64,000 nucleotides of DNA, taken from Enterobacter sp. Cy-643 (GTDB lineage Bacteria; Pseudomonadota; Gammaproteobacteria; Enterobacterales; Enterobacteriaceae). The DNA lies in assembly GCF_011752815.1 (NCBI RefSeq), contig NZ_VWWV01000002.1, positions 620,001 to 684,000 of the forward strand, written 5' to 3'. The translations under genes were made by a program, and so were the position numbers. Of the stretch, positions 41,225 through 50,602 are shown piece by piece (the stretch's first letter is position 1; each line of letters begins with the position of its first letter). The notes under the pieces were generated by a model, which was not told where the DNA came from, made no database searches, and was given only the letters and a program-made list of their open reading frames with translations.

Positions 41225-41980
41225 ATGACCACCATCCAGAACGTAATTTGTGATATCGATGGCGTGCTGATGCACGACAACGTCGCCGTGCCGGGCGCTA
41301 ATGAATTTCTGGCACGTATTCTTGAAAAAGAAATGCCGCTGGTGCTGCTGACCAACTACCCTTCCCAGACCAGCCAGGATCTTGCCAACCGCTTTGCCTC
41401 CGCGGGCATCGACGTGCCGGAGAGCGTGTTTTACACCTCGGCCATGGCCACGGCCGATTTCCTGCGTCGTCAGGAAGGCAAGAAAGCCTACGTCGTCGGT
41501 GAAGGGGCGCTGATTCACGAGCTCTACAAAGCTGGATTTACTATTACCGACATCAATCCTGACTTTGTCATCGTCGGTGAAACTCGCTCCTTTAACTGGG
41601 AAATGATGCATAAAGCCGCTTACTTCGTGGCAAACGGGGCACGTTTCATTGCCACCAACCCTGACAGCCACGGTCACGGATTTAGCCCGGCCTGCGGCGC
41701 GCTTTGCGCTGGCATTGAGAAAATCTCCGGGCGCGAGCCGTTTTATGTCGGCAAACCAAGCCCGTGGATTATCCGCGCGGCGCTTAACAAAATGCAGGCA
41801 CATTCCGAGCAAACCGTCATCGTGGGCGATAACCTGCGGACGGATATTCTCGCGGGCTTCCAGGCCGGCCTTGAAACCATCCTTGTGCTGTCTGGCGTCT
41901 CCAGCCTGAACAACGTTGACGATATGCCCTTCAGGCCGAGCTGGATTTACCCCTCTGTGGCTGAAATCGATATCTTCTAA
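41225..41980 (+). CDS. nagD: HAD-IIA family ribonucleotide monophosphatase
   Basis: NagD (UmpH) is a HAD phosphatase that dephosphorylates UMP and other nucleoside monophosphates; a direct role in amino-sugar use is not established. The 251-aa protein shows the HAD motif I CDIDGVLMHDN (catalytic Asp), motif II LLTNYPSQT, the lysine in YVGKPSPWI and motif III IVGDNLRTDILAG. It is the last gene of the nag operon and ends at a strong terminator. Confidence 0.96.
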   Translation: MTTIQNVICDIDGVLMHDNVAVPGANEFLARILEKEMPLVLLTNYPSQTSQDLANRFASAGIDVPESVFYTSAMATADFLRRQEGKKAYVVGEGALIHELYKAGFTITDINPDFVIVGETRSFNWEMMHKAAYFVANGARFIATNPDSHGHGFSPACGALCAGIEKISGREPFYVGKPSPWIIRAALNKMQAHSEQTVIVGDNLRTDILAGFQAGLETILVLSGVSSLNNVDDMPFRPSWIYPSVAEIDIF

Positions 41981-41985
41981 TTCAG

Positions 41986-42012
41986 AATGCCGGCACGCAG
42001 CCGGCATTTTTA
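41986..42012 (+). terminator. Terminator of the nagBACD operon
   Basis: AATGCCGGC-acgca-GCCGGCATTTTTAT is a perfect 9-bp stem with a U tract, six bases after the nagD stop. From here to asnB (42013-42287) the sequence is A/T-rich leader DNA in which I see no gene and no promoter I would assign with confidence. Confidence 0.85.
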
Positions 42013-42287
42013 TATCGATAAAAAATCGCCGCGTAGCAGAAGCAAACCTCAGTACAAATTGTTAAAAATTGACGATCCGTTAATTTTAACGCCAAAAACA
42101 TCATCATTTTTCATCAATCAGCAATCCTCACTGCACTATTTATTAGCTGAAAGCTAAAAGCCTTGCATTCCCTTCAGCGATTGAGCATTTTCATTACTAA
42201 GCAACGCAGCAAAGCCGCAGTAAAAGCAAAAATCGGCAACGCAGCACCACAACTCAAATCGCTCAGGCAAGTGTACGGAGAAGTTAT

Positions 42288-43949
42288 ATGTGTTCTATCT
42301 TTGGCGTTCTGGATATCAAAACTGATGCAGTTGAATTGCGCAAAAAAGCGCTGGAATTATCGCGCCTGATGCGCCACCGTGGCCCGGACTGGTCAGGTGT
42401 TTACGCCAGCGATAAAGCGATTCTTGTGCACGAACGTCTGTCCATCGTTGACGTCAACGCGGGCGCTCAGCCGTTGTACAACACCGAAAAAACTCATGCC
42501 CTGGCGGTTAACGGCGAAATCTACAACCACCAGGCTCTGCGCGCCGAATACGGCGACCGCTATACCTTCCAGACCGGTTCAGACTGTGAAGTCATCCTGG
42601 CGCTCTATCAGGAAAAAGGCCCTGACTTCCTTGATGACCTGCAGGGGATGTTCGCCTTCGCACTTTACGACAGCGAGAAAGACGCTTACCTGATTGGCCG
42701 CGATCACATCGGCATTATCCCGCTGTATATGGGCCACGATGAACACGGCAACATGTATGTTGCTTCAGAAATGAAAGCCCTTGTACCGGTTTGCCGCACC
42801 ATCAAAGAGTTCCCGGCGGGCAGCTACCTGTGGAGTAAAGACGGCGAAATTCGCAGCTACTATCAGCGCGACTGGTTCAGCTACGAAGAAGTAAAAGATA
42901 ACGTCACGGATAAAAATGCGCTGCGTCAGGCGCTGGAAGATTCCGTGAAAAGCCACCTGATGTCCGACGTACCTTATGGCGTTCTGTTGTCCGGCGGGCT
43001 GGACTCTTCCGTGATTTCCGCGATCACCAAGAAATTTGCCGCGCGCCGCGTGGAAGATGAAGAACGCAGCGAAGCCTGGTGGCCGCAGCTGCACTCTTTC
43101 GCCGTCGGTCTGGAAGGTTCTCCTGACCTGAAAGCTGCGCAGGAAGTCGCTAACCACCTGGGCACAGTTCACCACGAGATCCATTTCACCGTGCAGGAAG
43201 GCCTGGATGCGATCCGCGATGTTATCTATCACATTGAAACTTACGATGTGACAACGATCCGCGCTTCAACCCCGATGTACCTGATGTCGCGTAAAATCAA
43301 AGCGATGGGCATCAAAATGGTGTTGTCCGGGGAAGGCTCTGATGAGGTCTTCGGCGGTTATCTGTACTTCCACAAAGCGCCAAACGCCAAAGAGCTGCAT
43401 GAGGAAACCGTGCGTAAACTGCAGGCGCTGCACATGTTTGACTGCGCCCGCGCCAACAAGGCGATGTCTGCCTGGGGCGTTGAAGCCCGCGTCCCGTTCC
43501 TGGATAAAAAATTCCTCGACGTGGCGATGCGCATCAACCCGCAGGATAAAATGTGCGGCAACGGTAAAATGGAGAAGCATGTCCTGCGCGAGTGCTTCGA
43601 ATCCTACCTGCCGGCAAGCGTGGCGTGGCGCCAGAAAGAGCAGTTCTCTGATGGCGTAGGCTACAGCTGGATTGATACGCTGAAAGAAGTGGCCGCTGAA
43701 CAGATTAGCGACCAGCAGTTGGCCACCGCCGCCTACCGCTTCCCATACAACACGCCGGGCTCGAAAGAAGCCTATTTGTACCGCGAAATATTCGAAGAGC
43801 TGTTCCCGCTGCAGAGCGCGGCTGAATGCGTACCGGGCGGCCCGTCAGTGGCCTGCTCTTCTGCAAAAGCGATCGAATGGGATGAGTCGTTCAAAACCAT
43901 GAACGATCCATCAGGACGCGCGGTAGGTGTGCACCAGGCCGCGTATTAA
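42288..43949 (+). CDS. asnB: Asparagine synthetase B (glutamine-hydrolysing)
   Basis: AsnB makes asparagine from aspartate, ATP and glutamine. The 553-aa enzyme starts MCSIFG, so Cys1 of the mature protein is the glutaminase nucleophile (Ntn domain, about residues 1-190, with NGEIYNHQALR and TGSDCEVIL). The synthetase domain carries the ATP pyrophosphatase loop LLSGGLDSSVISA and the LSGEGSDEVFGGYLYF segment. It lies between the nag operon and a repeat-rich spacer before the tRNA cluster. Confidence 0.98.
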   Translation: MCSIFGVLDIKTDAVELRKKALELSRLMRHRGPDWSGVYASDKAILVHERLSIVDVNAGAQPLYNTEKTHALAVNGEIYNHQALRAEYGDRYTFQTGSDCEVILALYQEKGPDFLDDLQGMFAFALYDSEKDAYLIGRDHIGIIPLYMGHDEHGNMYVASEMKALVPVCRTIKEFPAGSYLWSKDGEIRSYYQRDWFSYEEVKDNVTDKNALRQALEDSVKSHLMSDVPYGVLLSGGLDSSVISAITKKFAARRVEDEERSEAWWPQLHSFAVGLEGSPDLKAAQEVANHLGTVHHEIHFTVQEGLDAIRDVIYHIETYDVTTIRASTPMYLMSRKIKAMGIKMVLSGEGSDEVFGGYLYFHKAPNAKELHEETVRKLQALHMFDCARANKAMSAWGVEARVPFLDKKFLDVAMRINPQDKMCGNGKMEKHVLRECFESYLPASVAWRQKEQFSDGVGYSWIDTLKEVAAEQISDQQLATAAYRFPYNTPGSKEAYLYREIFEELFPLQSAAECVPGGPSVACSSAKAIEWDESFKTMNDPSGRAVGVHQAAY

Positions 43950-43964
43950 TCGCTGATTTAGCTT

Positions 43965-43990
43965 AAAACAACGGGCCTCATGACTCGTTG
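43965..43990 (+). terminator. Degenerate terminator hairpin after asnB
   Basis: AACGGGCCTCATGACTCGTT can form a short stem with one G-U pair. It resembles the complete hairpin AACGGGCCTTAGGGCCCGTT at 44129-44148, and the two bracket repeat copy B. Confidence 0.5.
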
Positions 43991-44128
43991 AAGTTACTGA
44001 CAAAGAAGGGAAAACCACGCTTTTCCCTCTTTGTGGTGAGCAGCCGAAAATCAACGAATTGATTTTCCTTTTTTTAAAGATATGCGGTCTGGTATTTTCT
44101 CTCTCATCAGAGCGTTGCCAGCCGTCTG
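43991..44128 (+). repeat. Two-hairpin intergenic repeat, copy B (asnB-tRNA spacer)
   Basis: Hairpin 1 (AAAGAAGGGAAAA and TTTTCCCTCTTT arms with loop CCACGC, 44002-44032), a 13-base spacer GTGGTGAGCAGCC, hairpin 2 (GAAAATCAACGAATTGATTTTC, 44046-44067) and a tail ending GCCAGCCGTCTGAA. Copy A at 55.85 kb has the same order, the same spacer length and a closely similar tail. No coding potential is visible. The 411-base asnB-tRNA gap holds this element, its flanking hairpins and the tRNA promoter. Confidence 0.75.
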
Positions 44129-44157
44129 AACGGGCCTTAGGGCCCGTTGTTGTTTCT
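44129..44157 (+). terminator. Terminator hairpin after repeat copy B
   Basis: AACGGGCC-ttag-GGCCCGTTGTTGTTTC is a strong 8-bp stem with a U-rich tail. It probably ends asnB transcription and isolates the tRNA operon. Confidence 0.7.
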
Positions 44158-44293
44158 GTATTCCTGTCGCGGCTTTATCCCTGTTTTTAAGCGGAATTAA
44201 AAACAAAAACGTGCGTTATTGTCGATATTTCAAGCAAGCTGTTCGCAAGTCATTCAAACGAGCATTCTGAGCGGATTTTCGGGAAAAAACTAG

Positions 44294-44322
44294 TTGACGC
44301 TGTAGAGTCAACTCAGCATAAT
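44294..44322 (+). promoter_or_regulatory. Promoter of the metT-glnX tRNA operon
   Basis: TTGACG and CATAAT with an ideal 17-base spacer are followed by the GC-rich discriminator GCGCCCCGC, typical of stable-RNA promoters under stringent control. The first tRNA begins about 32 bases after the predicted start site. Confidence 0.85.
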
Positions 44323-44360
44323 GCGCCCCGCAACGCCGATAAGGTAGCGCGTAAAAAGAT

Positions 44361-44437
44361 GGCTACGTAGCTCAGCTGGTTAGAGCACATCACTCATAAT
44401 GATGGGGTCACAGGTTCGAATCCCGTCGTAGCCACCA
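44361..44437 (+). tRNA. metT: tRNA-Met (CAT), elongator
   Basis: This 77-nt cloverleaf has acceptor GGCTACG paired with CGTAGCC, anticodon loop CTCATAA, T loop TTCGAATC and an encoded CCA. It is the first gene of the cluster and identical to the fifth (metU), as in E. coli. Confidence 0.97.
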
Positions 44438-44447
44438 TCTTTTTTAT

Positions 44448-44532
44448 GCGGGAGTGGCGAAATTGGTAGACGCACCAGATTTAGGTTCTGGCGCCGCAAG
44501 GTGTGCGAGTTCAAGTCTCGCCTCCCGCACCA
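44448..44532 (+). tRNA. leuW: tRNA-Leu (TAG)
   Basis: An 85-nt class II tRNA with acceptor GCGGGAG/CTCCCGC, anticodon loop containing TAG (ATTTAGGTT), a long variable arm and encoded CCA. It is the only leucine tRNA in the cluster. Confidence 0.97.
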
Positions 44533-44554
44533 TTTATCTTTCGCGTTGCACGGA

Positions 44555-44629
44555 TGGGGTATCGCCAAGCGGTAAGGCACCGGTTTTTGATACCGGCATT
44601 CCCTGGTTCGAATCCAGGTACCCCAGCCA
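44555..44629 (+). tRNA. glnU: tRNA-Gln (TTG)
   Basis: A 75-nt tRNA starting TGGGGTA, with anticodon TTG in the loop TTTTGAT and encoded CCA. It is identical to the next gene, glnW. Confidence 0.97.
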
Positions 44630-44666
44630 TTATTTTTCGATACATGCGGTTCACCGCGACGGTTAT

Positions 44667-44741
44667 TGGGGTATCGCCAAGCGGTAAGGCACCGGTTTTT
44701 GATACCGGCATTCCCTGGTTCGAATCCAGGTACCCCAGCCA
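44667..44741 (+). tRNA. glnW: tRNA-Gln (TTG)
   Basis: A second identical 75-nt copy of the TTG-reading glutamine tRNA, 37 bases after glnU, with encoded CCA. Confidence 0.97.
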
Positions 44742-44762
44742 TCGGAAAATATGATAAGGTCT

Positions 44763-44839
44763 GGCTACGTAGCTCAGCTGGTTAGAGCACATCACTCATA
44801 ATGATGGGGTCACAGGTTCGAATCCCGTCGTAGCCACCA
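44763..44839 (+). tRNA. metU: tRNA-Met (CAT), elongator
   Basis: A 77-nt copy identical to metT with anticodon CAT and encoded CCA. Confidence 0.97.
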
Positions 44840-44884
44840 TACAAAGGAATTATTGATTAACTTCGGTAAATCCAAAAAAATTGT

Positions 44885-44959
44885 TGGGGTATCGCCAAGC
44901 GGTAAGGCTCTGGTTTCTGATACCAGCATTCCGAGGTTCGAATCCTCGTACCCCAGCCA
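44885..44959 (+). tRNA. glnV: tRNA-Gln (CTG)
   Basis: A 75-nt glutamine tRNA with anticodon CTG in the loop TTCTGAT. It differs from glnX in the acceptor and T stems (TACCCCA end, CGAGGTTCGAATCCTCG). Confidence 0.97.
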
Positions 44960-44994
44960 ATTTTAAAGTCGTTAAGCAGTCTGTTTAACGCAAT

Positions 44995-45069
44995 TGGGGT
45001 GTCGCCAAGCGGTAAGGCTCTGGTTTCTGATACCAGCATTCCGGGGTTCGAATCCCTGCACCCCAGCCA
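44995..45069 (+). tRNA. glnX: tRNA-Gln (CTG)
   Basis: A 75-nt glutamine tRNA with anticodon CTG, acceptor TGGGGTG/CACCCCA and T arm CGGGGTTCGAATCCCTG. It is the last tRNA before the terminator. Confidence 0.97.
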
Positions 45070-45076
45070 CACAATG

Positions 45077-45101
45077 AAAAGCCCGCGCAAGCGGGCTTTT
45101 T
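45077..45101 (+). terminator. Terminator of the tRNA operon
   Basis: AAAAGCCCGC-gcaa-GCGGGCTTTTT is a perfect stem with a U tract, eight bases after glnX. Confidence 0.85.
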
Positions 45102-45157
45102 GCTATCTGAAATTTAGTCTGTATGAGCAGAGCGGTTAACCGCCCTGCGCGTCTTAA

Positions 45158-46333
45158 CTATAATCCCAGAGCGTATTTCAGCGCTTTACGCTTCAGGCCA
45201 CCGGCTCTTTCCGCCGCCATCAGCCCAATATTTCGCACCACGCGCAGCGGCCCCAGGTTATTGCTAAACCCCGCATAGAACAGATCCATTCCGCTCTGCA
45301 TCAGGAAATTATCCGCCTGACGGCGCCGCTGATAACGTTTCAGGATAGCTTCGCTCGACCAGTCCTCGGCGTGGCTACGGGCATTGATCAGAACATCAAG
45401 CAAAGCATCCACGTCGCGATACCCCAGGTTAACGCCCTGCCCCGCCAAAGGGTGAATCGTATGCGCCGCGTCCCCTATCAGCGCCAGCCCCGGCTGGACG
45501 TACTGCAAAGCGTGTCGACGAGTCAGCGGAAATGCCCCACTGGCAACCGGCGTAACCGCCCCGAGTCGCTGAGGGAAAGCGGCCGTAATCGCTTTTTGCA
45601 GCTGCGGCATGTTCATTCCCTGCAGTTGCCGAATACGCGCCGGCGTGTCATACCAAACCAGGGAGGCCCAGTTATCGAACAGCGGCAGGAAAGCGTGCGG
45701 CCCTGTCGGCGTGAAATGCTGCCAGGTGCTGTCCCCCGGCTCAAACTCGCATTTAACGGTAATCAGCATACAGGCCTGACGATACTGCCAGGCATGCACA
45801 CCGATCCCCGCCCATTTTCTGATCTGGGAATTGGCGCCATCCGCGCCAATCACCATTGCCGCATTGAGTGAGCCGCCGTCTTCTAACTCGAGCGCCCAAT
45901 TAGCGGCCTGGCGATGGATTCGCTGCAGCCTCGCCGGACAACGCAAAGAGATATTCGGATGCGCCTCAAGCGCTTGCCAAAGCACACGCTGCAGCACGTT
46001 ATTTTCTACCATGAAACCCAGCTCGGGTAAGCCCAGTTCTTCGGCATCAAAGCCAACGTGTGCGCTCGCCCATTCCCAGGTTTCCAGACGACGATAAGGA
46101 TGCGCCCGCATGGCTAAAACGCTGTCCCAGACGCCAAGAGACTTGAGCAGGCCAACCGATGCGCTGCTGATGGCAGAAATGCGGACATCCGGCTGGCTAC
46201 CTGGAACAAAAGCTTCAGGTGCCTGGTGTTCAATCACCGCCACACTAAAACCGTGCTGCGCCAGCCCCAGCGCTGCCGCAGCGCCGACCATACCGCCGCC
46301 AACAACGGCTACTTCAATTGGTTGATTTACCAT
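45158..46333 (-). CDS. ubiF: 3-demethoxyubiquinol 3-hydroxylase
   Basis: UbiF is the FAD monooxygenase that hydroxylates demethoxyubiquinol late in ubiquinone synthesis. From the ATG at 46333 it is 391 aa, the E. coli length; a start seven codons upstream is in frame. The dinucleotide fold is AVVGGGMVGAA, the second FAD segment is VIGADGANSQIRKWAG, and GDAAHTIHPLAGQGVNLGYRD is the conserved third motif. It is divergent from miaB and lies after the tRNA operon. Confidence 0.97.
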   Translation of the reverse strand: MVNQPIEVAVVGGGMVGAAAALGLAQHGFSVAVIEHQAPEAFVPGSQPDVRISAISSASVGLLKSLGVWDSVLAMRAHPYRRLETWEWASAHVGFDAEELGLPELGFMVENNVLQRVLWQALEAHPNISLRCPARLQRIHRQAANWALELEDGGSLNAAMVIGADGANSQIRKWAGIGVHAWQYRQACMLITVKCEFEPGDSTWQHFTPTGPHAFLPLFDNWASLVWYDTPARIRQLQGMNMPQLQKAITAAFPQRLGAVTPVASGAFPLTRRHALQYVQPGLALIGDAAHTIHPLAGQGVNLGYRDVDALLDVLINARSHAEDWSSEAILKRYQRRRQADNFLMQSGMDLFYAGFSNNLGPLRVVRNIGLMAAERAGGLKRKALKYALGL

Positions 46334-46456
46334 AAGTCTCTTTCCTTCATTCATCTTTGCTGATTCTACTGGCTTTTCCCAGGCTGGTCACATCCATAGC
46401 AAAGCATTACACTATCCGGCTTAATTCCTGACTTCACCTTGAGCAATGGCAAGTCG

Positions 46457-47899
46457 ATGACAAAAAAACTCCATATAAAAACCTGGGGCTGCCAGATGAA
46501 CGAATACGATTCATCGAAAATGGCCGACCTGCTGGACAGCACCCACGGCTTTACGCTGACCGATAACGCGAATGAAGCGGACGTTCTGCTGCTGAACACT
46601 TGTTCTATTCGCGAAAAAGCACAGGAAAAGGTGTTTCACCTGCTGGGGCGCTGGAAGCATATCAAAGCCAAACGTCCGGACGTGATCATTGGCGTCGGCG
46701 GCTGCGTTGCCTCTCAGGAAGGGAAGAAAATACGCCAGCGGGCGCACTATGTAGATATCGTCTTTGGGCCGCAAACCCTGCACCGCCTGCCGGAGATGAT
46801 CAACCAGGTTCGCGGCACACGCAGTCCGGTGGTGGACGTCAGCTTCCCGGAAATCGAAAAATTTGACCGGCTGCCTGAGCCGAAAGCCGAAGGCCCGACT
46901 GCCTACGTTTCCATCATGGAAGGCTGCAACAAATATTGCACCTACTGCGTAGTACCGTACACCCGAGGCGAAGAAGTGAGTCGCCCTTGCGACGATATTC
47001 TGTTTGAAATCGCTCAACTGGCAGAACAGGGCGTGCGTGAAGTCAACCTGCTCGGGCAAAACGTTAACGCATACCGCGGAGCGGCCTATGACGGCGGCAT
47101 CTGCTCGTTTGCCGAACTCCTGCGCCTGGTTGCGGCGATTGACGGTATCGACCGTATTCGCTTCACCACCAGCCACCCTATCGAATTTACAGACGATATT
47201 ATCGAAGTGTATCGCGATACGCCGGAGCTGGTGAGTTTCCTGCACCTGCCTATTCAAAGCGGCGCTGACCGTGTGCTGAATATGATGGGCCGTACACATA
47301 CCGCGCTGGAGTATAAATCGACTATTCGCAAGCTGCGCGCGGCGCGCCCGGATATTCAGATCAGTTCAGACTTTATCGTTGGCTTCCCGGGTGAAACCAG
47401 CCAGGACTTCGAACAAACCATGAAGCTGATTGCTGACGTCAACTTTGACACCAGCTTTAGCTTCATCTTTTCTGCTCGTCCGGGCACTCCGGCGGCCGAC
47501 ATGGTTGACGACGTGCCGGAAGAAGAGAAAAAACAGCGCCTTTATATCCTGCAGGACCGTATTAACCAGCAGGTAATGGAATGGAGCCGTAAAATGCTGG
47601 GCACGGTGCAGCGCATTCTGGTGGAAGGGACTTCGCGTAAAAGCATTATGCAGCTGTCCGGCCGCACGGAAAATAACCGTGTGGTGAACTTCGAAGGGAC
47701 GCCGGATATGGTAGGGAAATTCGTGGATGTTGAAATCACCGAAGTCCTGACAAACTCCCTGCGCGCGAAGCTGGTACGCACAGAAAGCGAGATGGGCCTG
47801 CGTATTGCTGAAACCCCGGCTTCCGTTATTGCTCGTACCCGCAAAGAGAATGAAATTGGCGTGGGGACTTACCAGCCTTAATTCTCTCCACGGCCTGCC
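46457..47899 (+). CDS. miaB: tRNA-2-methylthio-N6-dimethylallyladenosine synthase (see end note)
   Basis: MiaB adds the methylthio group to i6A37 of tRNAs that read UNN codons. The 474-aa reading frame runs from the ATG at 46457 to the stop ending at 47881; the 18 bases after that are untranslated. The auxiliary iron-sulfur cluster cysteines are C12, C49 and C83, the radical SAM motif CNKYCTYC gives C157, C161 and C164, and a TRAM domain closes the protein. An in-frame TTG at 46439 is an alternative start without better support. It lies upstream of ybeZ. Confidence 0.9.
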
Positions 47900-47943
47900 G
47901 GAACGCTAATTCCACGTCCCGACAGGCTGTCTCATTGTTTGCA

Positions 47944-47970
47944 CTTGCATTCTGAAGGCATAACCCAAAT
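47944..47970 (+). promoter_or_regulatory. Candidate sigma-32 heat-shock promoter of ybeZYX-lnt
   Basis: CTTGCA at 47944-47949 and CCCAAAT at 47964-47970, with 14 bases between, resemble the sigma-32 elements CTTGAA and CCCATNT. The ybeZ operon is a known heat-shock operon in E. coli. The predicted leader would be about 115 nt. Confidence 0.55.
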
Positions 47971-48091
47971 ATCAATTGTGACGCTTGCGCCATCACGCTG
48001 CGGGATAAATAATTTCCCTGTAGCCGAACCGTATTTTCGGCTACGCGAGACCGTTTACTCTAACTGGCCCCGAGTGACCCAGAGGATAAGT

Positions 48092-49153
48092 TTGAATATC
48101 GAAACACGTGAATTAACGCTGGAACCGGCGGATAACGCCCGTCTGCTTAGTCTGTGCGGCCCTTTTGATGACAACATCAAACAGCTGGAACGCCGACTGG
48201 GGATTGAAATCAACCGTCGTGACAATCACTTCAGGCTCACCGGTCGTGAGCTTTCCGTTAACGCCGCGGCGGATATTCTGCGCCATCTGTACGTAGACAC
48301 CGCGCCAATGCGCGGCCAAAGCCAGGATATCGACCCGGAGCAAATTCATCTGGCGATTAAAGAGAGCCGGGTGCTTGAGCAAACGGCCGACAGCGTGCCG
48401 GACTACGGTAAAGCTATCCATATTAAAACCAAGCGTGGCGTTATTAAGCCGCGTACGCCTAATCAGGCGCAGTACATCGCGAATATTCTCGACCACGACA
48501 TCACTTTCGGCATTGGGCCGGCAGGGACAGGGAAAACCTATCTTGCCGTTGCCGCCGCGGTTGATGCGCTGGAACGCCAGGAGATCCGCCGGATTCTGCT
48601 GACTCGTCCGGCGGTTGAAGCGGGTGAAAAACTGGGCTTCCTGCCTGGCGATTTAAGCCAGAAGGTTGACCCGTACCTGCGTCCGCTTTACGACGCCCTG
48701 TTTGAAATGCTGGGCTTCGAGAAAGTCGAAAAGCTGATTGAGCGCAACGTTATCGAAGTGGCACCGCTCGCCTACATGCGCGGCCGTACCCTGAACGATG
48801 CCTTTGTCATTCTCGATGAAAGCCAGAACACCACCACGGAACAGATGAAAATGTTCCTGACCCGTATTGGCTTTAACTCCAAAGCGGTCATCACCGGCGA
48901 CGTGACGCAAATTGACCTGCCACGCAACCTGAAATCAGGCCTACGTCATGCTATCGACGTCCTGGCCGAGGTGGATGAAATCAGCTTCAACTTCCTTAAC
49001 AGCGAAGACGTGGTGCGCCACCCGGTTGTGGCCCGCATCGTTAACGCCTATGAAGCCTGGGAAACCGCCGATCAAAAACGCAAAGACGAGCTTGCCGCCG
49101 AGCGTAAACGTGAAGCCCTTGCCCTGCAGGCTACCGCTCAGGAGAGCAAATGA
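48092..49153 (+). CDS. ybeZ: PhoH-like ATPase YbeZ
   Basis: YbeZ (PhoL) is a PhoH-family P-loop ATPase that works with the endoribonuclease YbeY in RNA quality control. The TTG at 48092 follows AGAGGATAAG and gives 353 aa starting [18 protein letters not shown] (initiator Met in the protein); a longer frame upstream lacks family similarity. Walker A is GPAGTGKT at residues 142-149, Walker B is [11 protein letters not shown], and [11 protein letters not shown] follows. It overlaps ybeY by four bases. Confidence 0.95.
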   Translation: MNIETRELTLEPADNARLLSLCGPFDDNIKQLERRLGIEINRRDNHFRLTGRELSVNAAADILRHLYVDTAPMRGQSQDIDPEQIHLAIKESRVLEQTADSVPDYGKAIHIKTKRGVIKPRTPNQAQYIANILDHDITFGIGPAGTGKTYLAVAAAVDALERQEIRRILLTRPAVEAGEKLGFLPGDLSQKVDPYLRPLYDALFEMLGFEKVEKLIERNVIEVAPLAYMRGRTLNDAFVILDESQNTTTEQMKMFLTRIGFNSKAVITGDVTQIDLPRNLKSGLRHAIDVLAEVDEISFNFLNSEDVVRHPVVARIVNAYEAWETADQKRKDELAAERKREALALQATAQESK

Positions 49154-49617
49154 GTCAGGTTATTTTAGATTTACAGGTTGCCTGCGAAGCAGAAGGCGGT
49201 CTGCCGGATGAAGCACAAATTCAGCGCTGGCTGGATGCGGTTATTCCTCAGTTTCAGCCAGAGTCCGAGGTCACCGTTCGCCTGGTAGACGAAGCCGAGA
49301 GCCACGACCTGAACCTGACCTATCGCGGAAAAGATAAGCCCACTAACGTGCTCTCTTTTCCGTTTGAAGCCCCGCCGGGGATCGAACTTCCGCTGCTGGG
49401 CGATCTGATCATCTGCCGTCAGGTGGTTGAGCAGGAAGCCAAAGAACAAGAGAAGCCGCTGGAGGCTCACTGGGCACATATGGTTGTACACGGGAGCCTG
49501 CATCTGCTCGGTTACGACCACATTGAAGACGATGAAGCCGAAGAGATGGAAGCGCTGGAAACAGAGATAATGCTTGCTCTTGGGTATGCCGATCCGTACA
49601 TTGCCGAGAAAGAGTAG
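49150..49617 (+). CDS. ybeY: Endoribonuclease YbeY, 16S rRNA maturation
   Basis: YbeY is a zinc-dependent single-strand endoribonuclease for 16S rRNA 3'-end processing and ribosome quality control. The 155-aa protein has the H3XH5XH motif [11 protein letters not shown], i.e. H114, H118 and H124 as zinc ligands, and a conserved arginine in [15 protein letters not shown]. The start overlaps the ybeZ stop (ATGA), so the two are coupled. ybeX follows after 99 bases. Confidence 0.97.
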   Translation: MSQVILDLQVACEAEGGLPDEAQIQRWLDAVIPQFQPESEVTVRLVDEAESHDLNLTYRGKDKPTNVLSFPFEAPPGIELPLLGDLIICRQVVEQEAKEQEKPLEAHWAHMVVHGSLHLLGYDHIEDDEAEEMEALETEIMLALGYADPYIAEKE

Positions 49618-49716
49618 TCGGCTCAGGGCTTTCCCTTTGCCGCAATTAAGCGCAGGCAGCGCACCATCAGGCTGCCTGTTAGTATTTGATTTATATGAGG
49701 CCTTAAACCTAACGCC

Positions 49717-50595
49717 ATGAGCGACGACAATTCACAGAATAGTGACACGCCGGAAGCCAAAAAGGGATTCTTCTCCCTCATCCTCAACCAGCTGTTTCAC
49801 GGTGAACCGAAAAACCGTGACGATCTGCTGACGCTTATTCGTGATTCTGAGCAAAACTCTCTGATAGACCAGGATACCCGTGACATGCTCGAAGGGGTGA
49901 TGGATATCGCCGACCAGCGCGTCCGCGACATCATGATCCCGCGTTCACAGATGGTCACGCTCAAACACAACCAGACCCTGGACGAGTGCCTCGATGTCAT
50001 TATCGATTCCGCTCACTCCCGTTTCCCGGTAATAAGCGAAGATAAAGATCACATCGAAGGGATTTTGATGGCAAAAGATCTGCTGCCGTTTATGCGCAGC
50101 GATTCTGAGCCTTTCAGCATGGAAAAAGTGTTACGTCAGGTGGTTGTCGTGCCTGAAAGCAAGCGGGTTGACCGCATGCTGAAAGAGTTTCGTCAGCAGC
50201 GCTATCATATGGCGATTGTCATTGATGAATTTGGCGGTGTTTCAGGTCTCGTGACTATCGAAGATATTCTCGAACTGATTGTCGGGGAAATCGAAGACGA
50301 GTACGACGACGAGGAAGACGGCGATTTCCGCCAGCTGAGCCGCCATACGTGGACGGTGCGCGCCCTCGCCTCTATTGAAGACTTCAACGAAACCTTCGAC
50401 ACGCACTTTAGCGATGAAGAAGTCGACACCATCGGTGGCCTGGTAATGCAAGCCTTTGGGCACCTGCCGGCCCGTGGCGAAACCATTGAAATAGATGGTT
50501 ACCAGTTCAAAGTCGCCATGGCCGATAGCCGTCGTATTATTCAGGTTCATGTCAGAATTCCGGACGACTCGCCGCAACCTAAACTGGACGAATAA
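49717..50595 (+). CDS. ybeX: CBS-domain protein YbeX (CorC)
   Basis: YbeX, also called CorC, has been linked to magnesium/cobalt efflux and more recently to ribosome assembly; the biochemical role is unsettled. The 292-aa protein lacks the membrane domain of larger CorC/HlyC proteins. It has two CBS repeats ([17 protein letters not shown] and the segment around [17 protein letters not shown]) and a C-terminal CorC_HlyC domain ([25 protein letters not shown]). lnt starts seven bases after its stop. Confidence 0.95.
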   Translation: MSDDNSQNSDTPEAKKGFFSLILNQLFHGEPKNRDDLLTLIRDSEQNSLIDQDTRDMLEGVMDIADQRVRDIMIPRSQMVTLKHNQTLDECLDVIIDSAHSRFPVISEDKDHIEGILMAKDLLPFMRSDSEPFSMEKVLRQVVVVPESKRVDRMLKEFRQQRYHMAIVIDEFGGVSGLVTIEDILELIVGEIEDEYDDEEDGDFRQLSRHTWTVRALASIEDFNETFDTHFSDEEVDTIGGLVMQAFGHLPARGETIEIDGYQFKVAMADSRRIIQVHVRIPDDSPQPKLDE

Positions 50596-50602
50596 CTCAG
50601 CT

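Noticed and set aside
44361-45069. Regularly spaced near-identical units resembling a repeat array or CRISPR
   Set aside because: Each unit folds as a tRNA with CCA end and a clear anticodon. Spacing and order match the metT-glnX tRNA operon.
47882-47899. Bases after the miaB stop included in the listed miaB interval
   Set aside because: The stop codon ends at 47881. The extra 18 bases in the listed interval are not coding and should be ignored; the gene is 46457-47881.
47939-48091. Upstream extension of ybeZ by 51 codons
   Set aside because: The extension has no similarity to PhoH-family N termini, and a strong ribosome-binding site precedes the TTG at 48092. The candidate heat-shock promoter lies inside the extension.
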